Below are positions 34,013-43,163 of a stretch of 64,000 nt of DNA, piece by piece. Position numbers and translations under genes: made by a program. The first letter of the stretch is position 1. Each line of letters starts with the position of its first letter. Below the pieces are notes generated by a model. It was given only the letters and a program-made list of their open reading frames with translations. It did not search any database and was not told where the DNA came from. The stretch lies in assembly GCF_002237655.1 (NCBI RefSeq), contig NZ_NOKT01000032.1, forward strand, positions 1-64,000. Reading direction: 5' to 3'. This DNA comes from Streptomyces sp. XY006. GTDB lineage: Bacteria > Actinomycetota > Actinomycetes > Streptomycetales > Streptomycetaceae.

Positions 34013-35607
34013 CCGTCCTGACCTCCGCACTCGACACCGCGGGCCCCGACTTCCGGGCCAACCGCGAGGCGATGCTCGCCAGGCTCGCCGCCCTCGACGC
34101 CGAGCACGCCAAGGCCCTCGCGGGCGGCGGCGACAAGTACGTCGCACGTCACCGCGGGCGCGGCAAACTCCTCGCCCGCGAGCGCATCGAGCTGCTCCTC
34201 GACCCCGACACGCCCTTCCTGGAACTGTCCCCGCTGGCCGCCTGGGGCAGCGACTACACCGTCGGCGCGTCCCTGGTCACCGGCATCGGGGTCGTCGAGG
34301 GCGTCGAGTGCCTGATCACCGCCAACGACCCGACCGTACGCGGCGGTGCGAGCAACCCCTGGTCCCTGAAGAAGGCCCTGCGCGCCAACGACATCGCGCT
34401 CGCCAACCGGCTGCCCTGCATCAGCCTGGTGGAGTCCGGCGGCGCCGACCTGCCCTCCCAGAAGGAGATCTTCATCCCCGGGGGCGCCATCTTCCGCGAC
34501 CTCACCCGGCTGTCGGCCGCCGGCATCCCGACCGTCGCGGTCGTCTTCGGCAACTCCACCGCCGGGGGCGCCTACATCCCCGGCATGTCCGACCACGTGA
34601 TCATGGTCAAGGAGCGCGCGAAGGTGTTCCTGGGCGGCCCGCCACTGGTGAAGATGGCGACCGGCGAGGAGAGCGACGACGAGTCCCTGGGCGGCGCCGA
34701 GATGCACGCGCGCACCTCGGGCCTCGCCGACTACTTCGCCGCCGACGAGCACGACGCGCTGCGCCAGGCCCGCCGCGTGGTCGCCCGCCTCAACCACCGC
34801 AAGGCGTACGGCGATCCCGGCCCGGCGGAGCCGCCCAAGTACGACGCCGAGGAACTCCTCGGCATCGTCCCGGGCGATCTCAAGAGCCCCTTCGACCCGC
34901 GCGAGGTCATCGCCCGCGTCGTCGACACCTCCGACTTCGACGAGTTCAAGCCGCTGTACGGCACCAGCCTGGCCACCGGCTGGGCCACCCTGCACGGCTA
35001 CCCGGTGGGCATCCTCGCCAACGCCCGGGGGGTGCTGTTCAGCGAGGAGTCCCAGAAGGCCGCCCAGTTCATCCAGCTCGCCAACCAGCGCGACATCCCG
35101 CTGCTGTTCCTGCACAACACCACCGGCTACATGGTCGGCAAGGAGTACGAGCAGGGCGGCATCATCAAGCACGGCGCCATGATGATCAACGCCGTCAGCA
35201 ACAGCCGGGTGCCGCACCTGTCGGTGCTGATGGGCGCCTCCTACGGCGCCGGCCACTACGGCATGTGCGGCCGCGCCTACGACCCGCGCTTCCTGTTCGC
35301 CTGGCCCAGCGCCAAGTCGGCCGTCATGGGCCCGCAGCAGCTCGCCGGCGTGCTGTCGATCGTCGCCCGCCAGTCCGCCGCGGCCAAGGGACAGCCGTAC
35401 GACGACGAGGCCGACGCCGCGCTGCGCGCCATGGTCGAGCAGCAGATCGAGTCCGAGTCACTGCCGATGTTCCTGTCAGGACGGCTCTACGACGACGGCG
35501 TGATCGACCCGCGCGACACCCGCACCGTCCTCGGCCTGTGCCTGTCCGCGATCCACACCGCCCCCTACGAGGGCGCCCGCGGCGGCTTCGGCGTCTTCCG
35601 GATGTGA
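34009..35607 (+). CDS. acyl-CoA carboxylase beta subunit (carboxyltransferase; AtuC/LiuB-like), 532 aa
   Basis: Carboxyltransferase with two crotonase-fold halves, the 535-residue length of methylcrotonyl-/geranyl-CoA carboxylase beta subunits. Oxyanion-type GG pairs are visible: RGGASNPWSLKKA and FGNSTAGGAYIPGMSDHVIMV in the N-half, and NTTGYMVGKEYEQGGIIKHGAM and LMGASYGAGHYGMCGRAYDPRF in the C-half. It transfers CO2 from biotin to the gamma carbon of a 3-methyl-2-enoyl-CoA. Isoprenoid or leucine-derived substrate specificity cannot be told by eye. GTG 34009 overlaps the preceding stop; the biotin subunit follows 10 bp later. Confidence 0.93.
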   Translation: MTVLTSALDTAGPDFRANREAMLARLAALDAEHAKALAGGGDKYVARHRGRGKLLARERIELLLDPDTPFLELSPLAAWGSDYTVGASLVTGIGVVEGVECLITANDPTVRGGASNPWSLKKALRANDIALANRLPCISLVESGGADLPSQKEIFIPGGAIFRDLTRLSAAGIPTVAVVFGNSTAGGAYIPGMSDHVIMVKERAKVFLGGPPLVKMATGEESDDESLGGAEMHARTSGLADYFAADEHDALRQARRVVARLNHRKAYGDPGPAEPPKYDAEELLGIVPGDLKSPFDPREVIARVVDTSDFDEFKPLYGTSLATGWATLHGYPVGILANARGVLFSEESQKAAQFIQLANQRDIPLLFLHNTTGYMVGKEYEQGGIIKHGAMMINAVSNSRVPHLSVLMGASYGAGHYGMCGRAYDPRFLFAWPSAKSAVMGPQQLAGVLSIVARQSAAAKGQPYDDEADAALRAMVEQQIESESLPMFLSGRLYDDGVIDPRDTRTVLGLCLSAIHTAPYEGARGGFGVFRM

Positions 35608-35617
35608 GGAACCTTCA

Positions 35618-37465
35618 GTGATCACTTCTGTGCTGGTCGCCAACCGGGGCGAGATCGCCTGCCGTGTCTTCCGCACCTGCCACGAGCTCGGCATCCGCAC
35701 GGTCGCCGTGCACTCGGACGCCGACGCGCACGCCCTCCACGCGCGCGTGGCCGACGCGAGCGTACGCCTGCCGGGTGAGGCGCCCGCGGACACCTATCTG
35801 CGCGGCGACCTCGTCGTGAAGGCCGCCGTCGCGGCCGGCGCGGACGCCGTGCACCCCGGGTACGGATTCCTCTCCGAGAACGCGGACTTCGCCCGGGCCG
35901 TCCTGGACGCGGGCCTGACCTGGATCGGCCCGCCGCCGGAGGCCATCGAGGCCATGGCGTCCAAGACCCGCGCCAAGCAACTCCTCGGCATCGAGCCGCT
36001 CACCGAGGTGACCGAGGCCGACCTGCCCGTCCTGGTGAAGGCCGCGGCGGGCGGCGGCGGCCGCGGCATGCGCGTCGTACGGCGTCTGGCGGACCTGGAC
36101 GCCGAACTGGCCGCCGCCCGCGCGGAAGCGGCGAGCGCCTTCGGCGACGGCGAGGTCTTCGTCGAGCCGTACGTGGAGCGCGGCCGCCACGTCGAGGTGC
36201 AGATCCTCGCCGACACCCACGGCACGGTCTGGCCGCTCGGCACCCGCGACTGCTCCCTGCAGCGCCGCCACCAGAAGGTGATCGAGGAGGCACCGGCCCC
36301 CGCTCTGCCCGGCGACCTGGAGGCGGAACTGCACGCCTCGGCCGTACGCGCCGCCCGGGCCGTCGACTACGTCGGGGCCGGCACGGTCGAGTTCCTCGTC
36401 GCCGACGGCACGGCGCACTTCCTGGAGATGAACACCCGCCTCCAGGTCGAACACCCGGTGACCGAGGCCGTGTTCGGCGTCGACCTGGTCGCGGAGCAGA
36501 TCCGCATCGCCGAGGGCCACCCCCTCGACCCCGACCCGCCCCGCGCGCGGGGCCACGCCGTGGAGGCCCGCCTGTACGCCGAGGACCCCGCCCGCGACTG
36601 GTCCCCGCAGACGGGCACCCTGCACCGCCTCGCGTTTCCCGGCTCGGTCCGCCTCGACACCGGCTACACCGACGGCGACACCATCGGCGTCCACTACGAC
36701 GCGATGCTCGCCAAGGCCGTCGCCCATGCGCCCACCCGCGCGGAGGCCGTGCGCAAGCTGGCCTCCGCCCTGGAACGGGCCGCGATCCACGGCCCCGTCA
36801 CCAACCGGGACCTGCTGGTCCGCTCCCTGCGCCACCCCGAGTTCACCGCCGCCCGCATGGACACCGGCTTCTACGACCGCCACCTCGCGGACCTGACCGA
36901 GCCGGCCCCCGACCCGCACGCCCCCCTGGCGGCCGCCCTCGCCGACGCCCGCGCCCGCTCCCGCCCCGGCTTCGGCGGCTGGCGCAACGTCCCCTCGCAG
37001 CCGCAGACCAAGCGCTACCTGATGGCGGGCGAGGAGCACGAGGCCCGCTACCGGCACACCCGGCAGGGCCTGGAGGCGGACGGCGTGCGCGTGGTGCACG
37101 CCGAGGCGGATCTGGTGATCCTCGACGTGGACGGCGTCCAGCGCCGGTTCGAGGTCGCCCGCCACGGCGACCGGGTGTACGTCAACACCACCGCCCTGAT
37201 GGCCCTGCCCCGCTTCCCCGACCCCACCGCGCAACACGCCCCCGGCTCCCTCCTGGCCCCCATGCCGGGCACGGTCGTCCGCGTCGCCGACGGCCTCACG
37301 GCGGGAACCCCGGTGAAGGCCGGCGAGCCCCTGCTCTGGCTGGAGGCGATGAAGATGCAGCACAAGATCACCGCGCCGGTGACAGGAACCCTGACCTCAT
37401 TGCCGGTCGCACCCGGTCAGCAGGTCGAGCCGGGGATGTTGCTGGCGGTTGTGCAGGAGGCCTGA
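35618..37465 (+). CDS. acyl-CoA carboxylase alpha subunit (biotin carboxylase + BCCP; AtuF/LiuD-like), 615 aa
   Basis: Biotin carboxylase domain (ITSVLVANRGEIACRVFRT start, ATP-grasp with KAAAGGGGRGMRVV, and EMNTRLQVEHPVTE) followed by a middle region and a C-terminal biotin carrier domain with LEAMKMQHK; the biotinyl Lys is residue 579. It carboxylates its own biotin using ATP and bicarbonate, then hands CO2 to the beta subunit upstream. GTG 35618 has GAGGA about 9 nt upstream. Right after its stop lies a common Streptomyces GGGGCGCGGGGAACTGCGCG element. Confidence 0.95.
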   Translation: MITSVLVANRGEIACRVFRTCHELGIRTVAVHSDADAHALHARVADASVRLPGEAPADTYLRGDLVVKAAVAAGADAVHPGYGFLSENADFARAVLDAGLTWIGPPPEAIEAMASKTRAKQLLGIEPLTEVTEADLPVLVKAAAGGGGRGMRVVRRLADLDAELAAARAEAASAFGDGEVFVEPYVERGRHVEVQILADTHGTVWPLGTRDCSLQRRHQKVIEEAPAPALPGDLEAELHASAVRAARAVDYVGAGTVEFLVADGTAHFLEMNTRLQVEHPVTEAVFGVDLVAEQIRIAEGHPLDPDPPRARGHAVEARLYAEDPARDWSPQTGTLHRLAFPGSVRLDTGYTDGDTIGVHYDAMLAKAVAHAPTRAEAVRKLASALERAAIHGPVTNRDLLVRSLRHPEFTAARMDTGFYDRHLADLTEPAPDPHAPLAAALADARARSRPGFGGWRNVPSQPQTKRYLMAGEEHEARYRHTRQGLEADGVRVVHAEADLVILDVDGVQRRFEVARHGDRVYVNTTALMALPRFPDPTAQHAPGSLLAPMPGTVVRVADGLTAGTPVKAGEPLLWLEAMKMQHKITAPVTGTLTSLPVAPGQQVEPGMLLAVVQEA

Positions 37466-37506
37466 AGGGGCGCGGGGAACTGCGCGCCCAGCCCCATACG
37501 ACCCGC
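37465..37506 (+). repeat. Streptomyces interspersed GC-rich element, copy 1
   Basis: GGGGCGCGGGGAACTGCGCG starts at 37467 and is followed by CCCAGCCCC and an ACCCGC box. The same 20-mer, in the same orientation, recurs at 52523. I recall this as a very common, unclassified intergenic element of Streptomyces. It can fold (GGGGC with GCCCC). Here it sits inside an operon, between the biotin carboxylase and acyl-CoA dehydrogenase genes. Confidence 0.75.
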
Positions 37507-37523
37507 ACCCGAAAGGACGTCCC

Positions 37524-38651
37524 ATGGACACCGAAGACCACAAGGCGCTCCGAGCAGCCGTCGCCGCCCTCGGCAAACGCCACGGCCCCGGCGCCGACCC
37601 CGATCACCTCTGGTCCGAGGCAGGCAAACTCGGCTACCTGGGCGTCAACCTGCCGGAGGCACACGGCGGCGGAGGCGGCGGCATCGCCGAACTCTCCATC
37701 GTCCTGGAGGAACTGGGCGCCGCCGGCTGCCCCCTGCTCATGCTGGTGGTCTCACCGGCCATCTGCGGCACGGTCATCGCCCGCTTCGGCACCGACGCCC
37801 AGCGACGGGAGTGGCTCCCCGGCCTGTCCGACGGCACCCGCCGGATGGCCTTCGGCATCACCGAGCCCGACGCCGGCTCCAACAGCCACCGCATCACCAC
37901 CACCGCCCGCCGCGACCAGGACACCGGAGGCTGGATCCTCAACGGCCGCAAGGTCTTCATCTCCGGCGTCGACATCGCCGACGCCACCCTGATCGTCGGC
38001 CGCACCGAGGACGCCCGCACCGGCCGCCTCAAGCCCTGCCTGTTCATCGTCCCGCGCGACACCGAGGGCTTCACCCGCCGCCCCATCGACATGGAGCTGA
38101 ACGCCGCGGAGAAGCAGTTCGAACTCGCCCTGGACGACGTACGGCTGCCCGCCGACGCGCTCGTCGGCGACGAGGACGCCGGCCTGCTCCAGCTGTTCGC
38201 CGGTCTCAACCCCGAGCGGATCATGACGGCCGCCTTCGCGATCGGCATGGGCCGCCACGCCCTCGGCAAGGCCGTCGCGTACGCCCGCGACCGCACCGTC
38301 TGGAACGCCCCCATCGGCGCCCACCAGGCCATCGCCCACCCCCTCGCCCAGGCGCACATCGACCTCGAACTGGCCCGCCTGATGATGCAGAAGGCCGCGG
38401 CCCTCTACGACGCCGGTGACGACCTGGGCGCCGGAGAGGCCGCCAACATGGCCAAGTACGCCGCCGGGGAGGCCTGTGTGAAGGCCGTCGACCAGGCCGT
38501 GCACACCCTCGGCGGCAACGGCCTCACCCGCGAGTACGGACTGGCCCGGCTGATCACGGCCTCGCGCGTGGCCCGTATCGCCCCGGTCAGCCGGGAGATG
38601 ATCCTCAACTACGTCTCCCACCAGAGCCTGGGCCTGCCCAAGTCGTACTGA
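37524..38651 (+). CDS. acyl-CoA dehydrogenase, 375 aa
   Basis: FAD-dependent acyl-CoA dehydrogenase with helical N-domain, beta domain (FGITEPDAGSNSHRITTTA, WILNGRKVFISG) and helical C-domain (ERIMTAAFAIGMGRHALGKAV, TLGGNGLTREYGLARL). The C-terminal YEGT-type catalytic segment of short-chain enzymes is absent (RIAPVSREMILNYV instead), so the base probably lies in the helix that isovaleryl-type enzymes use. In this operon it would form the 2-enoyl-CoA that the carboxylase uses, as AtuD or LiuA do. ATG 37524 has GAAAGGA 7 nt upstream. Confidence 0.92.
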   Translation: MDTEDHKALRAAVAALGKRHGPGADPDHLWSEAGKLGYLGVNLPEAHGGGGGGIAELSIVLEELGAAGCPLLMLVVSPAICGTVIARFGTDAQRREWLPGLSDGTRRMAFGITEPDAGSNSHRITTTARRDQDTGGWILNGRKVFISGVDIADATLIVGRTEDARTGRLKPCLFIVPRDTEGFTRRPIDMELNAAEKQFELALDDVRLPADALVGDEDAGLLQLFAGLNPERIMTAAFAIGMGRHALGKAVAYARDRTVWNAPIGAHQAIAHPLAQAHIDLELARLMMQKAAALYDAGDDLGAGEAANMAKYAAGEACVKAVDQAVHTLGGNGLTREYGLARLITASRVARIAPVSREMILNYVSHQSLGLPKSY

Positions 38652-38689
38652 GAACCTGAGACTTCCCGCGCCGCGAGGAGGAACCAGCC

Positions 38690-40258
38690 ATGTTCCGCAG
38701 CGAGTACGCAGACGTCCCGCCCGTCGACCTCCCCATCCACGACGCCGTCCTGGCCCGGGCCGCCGAGTTCGGCGACGCCCCGGCCCTGATCGACGGCACG
38801 GACGGCACCACCCTCACGTACGAGCAGGTGGACCGGTTCCACCGGCGCGTCGCCGCCGGCCTCGCCGAGGCCGGGGTCCGCAAGGGTGACGTCCTCGCCC
38901 TGCACAGCCCCAACACCGTCGCCTTCCCGACCGCGTTCTACGCCGCCACGCGCGCGGGCGCCACCGTCACCACCGTGCACCCGCTCGCCACCGCCCAGGA
39001 GTTCGCCAAGCAGCTCACCGACTGCGCGGCCCGCTGGATCGTCACCGTCTCGCCGCTGCTGGACATCGCCCGCCGGGCCGCCGAACTCGCGGGCGGCGTA
39101 CGGAAGATCTTCGTCTGCGACAGCGCGACCGGCCACCGCTCCCTGATCGACATGCTCGCCACCACCGCCCCCGAGCCCCGGGTCGCCATCGACCCCGCCG
39201 AGGACGTCGCCGCCCTGCCGTACTCCTCCGGCACCACCGGCACGCCCAAGGGCGTGATGCTCACCCACCGGCAGATCGCCACCAACCTCGCGCAACTGAA
39301 CCCGGCGATCCCCGCGGGCCCCGGCGACCGCGTCCTGGCGGTGCTGCCCTTCTTCCACATCTACGGCCTCACGGCCCTGATGAACGCGCCCCTGCGCCAA
39401 GGCGCCACGGTCGTCGTGCTGCCCCGCTTCGACCTGGAGCAGTTCCTCGCGGCGATCCGGGACCACCGCATCACCGCGCTGTACGTCGCCCCGCCCATCG
39501 TCCTGGCCCTCGCCAAGCACCCTGTCGTCGCGCAGTACGACCTGTCGTCCCTGCGGTACATCGTCAGCGCCGCCGCGCCCCTGGACGCCCGCCTCGCCGC
39601 CGCCTGCTCCGAACGCCTCGGCCTGCCGCCCGTCGGCCAGGCCTACGGCATGACCGAGCTGTCGCCCGGCACCCACGTGGTGCCCCTGGACGCCATGCGC
39701 GACGCACCGCCCGGCACCGTAGGCAAGCTCATCGCCGGCACCGAGATGCGCATCGTCTCCCTCGACGACCCCACCCGGGACCTGCCCGCGGGCGAGTCCG
39801 GGGAGATCCTCATCCGGGGCCCCCAGGTCATGAAGGGCTACCTGGGCCGCCCCGACGCCACCGCCGCGATGATCGACGGCGACGGCTGGCTGCACACGGG
39901 GGACGTCGGCCACGTCGACGGGGACGGCTGGCTGTTCGTCGTCGACCGGGTGAAGGAACTCATCAAGTACAAGGGCTTCCAGGTCGCCCCGGCCGAACTG
40001 GAGGCGCTCCTGCTCACCCACCCCGGCATCGCCGACGCCGCCGTCATCGGCACCTACGACGACGACGGCAACGAGGTGCCGCACGCCTACGTCGTCCGCC
40101 AGCCGGCCGCCGCCGGACTCTCCGCCGGGGAGATCATGATGTACGTCGCCGAGCGCGTGGCCCCGTACAAGCGCGTACGCCGGGTCACCTTCATCGACGG
40201 CGTCCCCCGGGCGGCCTCCGGCAAGATCCTCCGCCGACAGCTCCGGGAGAGCGCATGA
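38690..40258 (+). CDS. cinnamate/4-coumarate:CoA ligase family enzyme, 522 aa
   Basis: AMP-forming acyl-CoA synthetase with the P-loop SSGTTGTPKGVMLTHR, the AYGMTELSPGTH motif, WLHTGDVGHVDGDGWLFVVDR hinge and PRAASGKILRRQLR with the catalytic Lys. From memory it is nearly identical throughout to S. coelicolor ScCCL (SCO4383), the bacterial cinnamate:CoA ligase that activates cinnamate and 4-coumarate. In the operon it would activate the pathway acid, which may be a branched or terpenoid acid instead. GAGGAGGAA precedes ATG 38690, and its stop overlaps the hydratase start (ATGA). Confidence 0.95.
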   Translation: MFRSEYADVPPVDLPIHDAVLARAAEFGDAPALIDGTDGTTLTYEQVDRFHRRVAAGLAEAGVRKGDVLALHSPNTVAFPTAFYAATRAGATVTTVHPLATAQEFAKQLTDCAARWIVTVSPLLDIARRAAELAGGVRKIFVCDSATGHRSLIDMLATTAPEPRVAIDPAEDVAALPYSSGTTGTPKGVMLTHRQIATNLAQLNPAIPAGPGDRVLAVLPFFHIYGLTALMNAPLRQGATVVVLPRFDLEQFLAAIRDHRITALYVAPPIVLALAKHPVVAQYDLSSLRYIVSAAAPLDARLAAACSERLGLPPVGQAYGMTELSPGTHVVPLDAMRDAPPGTVGKLIAGTEMRIVSLDDPTRDLPAGESGEILIRGPQVMKGYLGRPDATAAMIDGDGWLHTGDVGHVDGDGWLFVVDRVKELIKYKGFQVAPAELEALLLTHPGIADAAVIGTYDDDGNEVPHAYVVRQPAAAGLSAGEIMMYVAERVAPYKRVRRVTFIDGVPRAASGKILRRQLRESA

Positions 40259-40989
40259 CCCTGATCGCCCGCACCCGCGCGCGTGCCGTGGAGACCCTCG
40301 CCCTCGACGCGCCGCGCCACCGCAACGCGCTCTCGGCGGCCCTGGTCGGCGAACTGGCCGACGCGCTCACGGACGCCGGCAAGGACACCGGCGTCCGCGC
40401 GGTCGTCCTGACCCACACCGGCACCACCTTCAGCGCCGGCGCCGACCTCAAGGACCCGCCCGACCCCGAGGCCCTGGTCGCCCTGCTGCGCCGGATCGTC
40501 GAGCTGCCCAAACCGGTCGTCGCCCGGGTCACCGGCCACGTCCGCGCGGGCGGCCTCGGCCTGCTGGCCGCCTGCGACATCGCGGTCGCCTCCACCGCGG
40601 CCACCTTCGCCTTCACGGAGGTCCGCATCGGCGTCGCCCCCGCGGTCATCTCGCTGCCGCTGCTGCCCCGCGCCGACCCGCGCGCCCTGTCCCGGTACTA
40701 CCTCACCGGTGAGCGCTTCGACGCGGCCGAGGCCACCGCGACAGGCCTGCTCACCGCGTACGCCGAGGACGTCGACACGGCCCTGGCCCCCATCCTTGAC
40801 GGCCTGCGCAGAGCCGCCCCCGACGCCCTGGCCGAGACGAAACGGCTGCTCACGGCTAGGGTGCTGGAAGCCTTCGACCGGGACGCGGCCGACCTGACCG
40901 CGCTCTCGGCCCGGCTGTTCGCCTCCCCGCAGGCACGCGAGGGGATGACGGCCTTCCTCGAACGACGGGATCCGGCATGGGTGGTGTGA
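40255..40989 (+). CDS. enoyl-CoA hydratase/isomerase family protein, 244 aa
   Basis: Crotonase-fold protein. The first oxyanion segment is GTTFSAGADLKDP, the second VRAGGLGLLAACDIAVASTAATFAFTEVRIGVAP; a Glu (FTEVRIG) stands where the second catalytic acid is expected, while the other usual Glu is replaced. The family hydrates 2-enoyl-CoA; here it likely hydrates the gamma-carboxylated product, as AtuE/LiuC do. It is coupled by 4-bp overlaps to the CoA ligase before it and the TetR gene after it. Confidence 0.9.
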   Translation: MTLIARTRARAVETLALDAPRHRNALSAALVGELADALTDAGKDTGVRAVVLTHTGTTFSAGADLKDPPDPEALVALLRRIVELPKPVVARVTGHVRAGGLGLLAACDIAVASTAATFAFTEVRIGVAPAVISLPLLPRADPRALSRYYLTGERFDAAEATATGLLTAYAEDVDTALAPILDGLRRAAPDALAETKRLLTARVLEAFDRDAADLTALSARLFASPQAREGMTAFLERRDPAWVV

Positions 40990-41588
40990 GCGCGGTCGAC
41001 CGTGCGGAGAGAGTCCCCAAGCAGGACCGCAGCCGGGCCACCCGGCAGCGGCTCCTGGAAGCCGCCGTGGCCTGCCTGGCCGAACACGGCTGGGCGGGCT
41101 CCACCGTCTCCGTCGTCGCCGAGCGGGCCGGTGTCTCCCGGGGCGCCGCCCAGCACCACTTCCCGACCCGCGAGGACCTCTTCACGGCGGCCGTCGAGTA
41201 CGTCGCCGAGGAACGCTCCACCGCCCTGCGGGCCCTCTTCCCCGAGGGCGCGTCCGGGGACCGCCACGCCGTCGTCGCGGCCCTGGTCGACCTCTACACG
41301 GGCCCGCTGTTCCGCGCGGCCCTCCACCTGTGGGTGGCCGCCTCCAACGAGGAGCAGCTCCGCCCCCGCGTCACCGAGCTCGAATCCCGCGTCGGCCGCG
41401 AGACCCACCGCATCGCCGTGGACCTCCTCGCCGCCGACGAATCCGTCCCCGGCGTCCGCGAAACGGTCCAGGGCCTGCTCGACATGGCCCGCGGCCTGGG
41501 CCTGGCCAACCTCCTCACGGACGACGCCCCGCGCCGCGAACGCGTGGTCACCCAGTGGACCCACCTACTGGACGAGGCGCTGGGCTGA
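40986..41588 (+). CDS. TetR/AcrR family regulator of the CoA-ester operon, 200 aa
   Basis: Helix-turn-helix domain TRQRLLEAAVACLAEHGWAG followed by STVSVVAERAGVSRGAAQHHF (about residues 18-60), then a helical ligand domain. As the last gene of the operon it likely senses a pathway CoA ester and represses the promoter at 31.4 kb. GTG 40986 gives a GTGA overlap like other junctions in the operon; ATG 40977 is the alternative start. Confidence 0.9.
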   Translation: MSAVDRAERVPKQDRSRATRQRLLEAAVACLAEHGWAGSTVSVVAERAGVSRGAAQHHFPTREDLFTAAVEYVAEERSTALRALFPEGASGDRHAVVAALVDLYTGPLFRAALHLWVAASNEEQLRPRVTELESRVGRETHRIAVDLLAADESVPGVRETVQGLLDMARGLGLANLLTDDAPRRERVVTQWTHLLDEALG

Positions 41589-41622
41589 CGGCGCTGTCAG
41601 TGGCCCGGGCTACGGTTCCGGC

Positions 41623-42204
41623 ATGGGTGATCACTTCCAGACGATCGTCGACCGCGACGCGGACGGGGCGGACGCTGAGCCGCTCGCGCGCAGAGTCGTG
41701 CAGTGGCTCGTGGCCGAGGGCGTCGTGCTGTCCGAACGCACGGACTGCGTCCTGGGCCTGCCCCTGGGACACCCACCGGGCCCGCGATGGGAGCGCGCGG
41801 TCGCCGAGGCCGACGCGGACGACGAGCCGTGGGACGGCCTCGCCGTGCACACCGGGCGCACCGTCTTCCACGGCTGGCCAGGGGGCATGGAGGCAGCGAC
41901 GTGTCCGCGCTGCTCGGTCACGACCCGCCTGGTCGACGACGAGTGGGTGACGATCGACGAGGCCTGGGCGCCCTTCGGGGACGCCATCAGCACCTGGTCC
42001 GCCACCGGTACGGCCCAGGTCCGCTGCCCGGCCTGCGCCCGCCGGGTCCCCCTGCGCGACTGGGCCTGGACCGACGACTACTTCGCCTTCGCCCACCTCG
42101 GATTCGAGTTCTGGAACTGGCCCGAGCTCACACCGGAATTCCGCGGCCGGGTGAGCGAGCTGCTCGACGGGCACCGCACGGCGTTCGTCCAGGGAAAGAT
42201 CTGA
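41623..42204 (+). CDS. zinc-ribbon-like hypothetical protein, 193 aa
   Basis: I know no family name. The C-terminal half has two CxxC pairs (ATCPRCSVTTRL and VRCPACARRVPL) about 45 residues apart, which suggests a structural zinc site, followed by an aromatic-rich segment (AFAHLGFEFWNWPEL). The N-terminal half is acidic. It lies 34 bp after the TetR gene and could be on its transcript. No signal peptide or membrane helix. Confidence 0.7.
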   Translation: MGDHFQTIVDRDADGADAEPLARRVVQWLVAEGVVLSERTDCVLGLPLGHPPGPRWERAVAEADADDEPWDGLAVHTGRTVFHGWPGGMEAATCPRCSVTTRLVDDEWVTIDEAWAPFGDAISTWSATGTAQVRCPACARRVPLRDWAWTDDYFAFAHLGFEFWNWPELTPEFRGRVSELLDGHRTAFVQGKI

Positions 42205-42215
42205 GGCCGGCCCCG

Positions 42216-42884
42216 TCACGGACTGAGCCGCTCCACCCGCCAGCTCCCGTCGGGCCGCTCCACGTACCGCAGCCGGTCGTGCAGGCGGTTCTCGCGGCCC
42301 TGCCAGAACTCCACCGTCTGCGGGGCCACCCGGAAACCGCCCCAGTGCGGCGGCACCGGCACCTGCTCGCCCTCGGGGTAGCGGGCGGCCAGTTCCGCGT
42401 AGGCGCCGTCGATGTCGGCCCGGGTGGAGACCACCGAGGACTGGGCGCTGGCCCACGCCCCGAGCTGGGAGCCGTGCGGCCGGGTGCGGAAGTAGGCGGC
42501 CGTCTCGTCCCGGCCGGTGCGCCGCGCGACGCCCGTGACGATGACCTGGCGGGCCATGGGGTGCCAGGGGAACAGCAGTGAGACGTACGGGTTCTCCGCC
42601 AGGTCGCGGGCCTTGCGGGAGTCGTAGTTCGTGTAGAAGACGAAGCCCTGCTCGTCGAAGTGCTTCAGCAGCACCGTGCGGGAGCCGGGCCGGCCCTCGG
42701 CGTCGGCCGTCGAGACGATCATGGCGTTCGGCTCGAACAGCCCGCCGTCCGTCGCGGCCTGCTTGAACCAGCGAGCGAACTGCTCGACGGGCGTGGCGGC
42801 CAGCTCGGTCTCGGAGAGCCCCTCCGCCCGGTACTGCTTGCGCATCGAGGCCAGGTCGATGGGGAGGTCGTCGCGGTCGGTCAC
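42216..42884 (-). CDS. pdxH: pyridoxamine 5'-phosphate oxidase, 222 aa
   Basis: FMN enzyme oxidising pyridoxamine/pyridoxine phosphate to PLP. The N-terminal [12 protein letters not shown] motif, [28 protein letters not shown] (FMN/PLP contacts), [11 protein letters not shown] and the C-terminal [15 protein letters not shown] are all present. Length is normal. The start is GTG 42884 with no strong ribosome site. It is divergent from the citrate synthase gene across 279 bp. Confidence 0.96.
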   Translation of the reverse strand: MTDRDDLPIDLASMRKQYRAEGLSETELAATPVEQFARWFKQAATDGGLFEPNAMIVSTADAEGRPGSRTVLLKHFDEQGFVFYTNYDSRKARDLAENPYVSLLFPWHPMARQVIVTGVARRTGRDETAAYFRTRPHGSQLGAWASAQSSVVSTRADIDGAYAELAARYPEGEQVPVPPHWGGFRVAPQTVEFWQGRENRLHDRLRYVERPDGSWRVERLSP

Positions 42885-42926
42885 CCGGTCATCTTGCCGT
42901 ACGGACGGTGTCCTTCGTCACTGCCT

Positions 42927-42939
42927 GGCACTGAGTGCC
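42927..42939. promoter_or_regulatory. Short palindrome upstream of pdxH and citrate synthase
   Basis: GGCACTGAGTGCC is a perfect 6+1+6 palindrome 43 bp upstream of the pdxH start within the divergent promoter region. A TTGACA hexamer lies nearby at about 42957. The protein that binds it is not identifiable; it is only a candidate operator. Confidence 0.4.
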
Positions 42940-43163
42940 GCGAACCCTCCCCAACCTTGACACTCGGAGATATCGTTTCGGTGCCGTTCCGGTTGGGTGA
43001 CCGCCAGCCGTACGGGGCATCACAGGGGCAACCGGCCAGGACCGCGAGTCGCCGCAGACGACCGTGGATCCACTGGACGGCCGCCGCCAGCCGACTGACA
43101 CATGGTTCGTACGGCCCACCCCACATCACACCATCTGTCGCTTACCTCACGAGGAGCCGCCTG

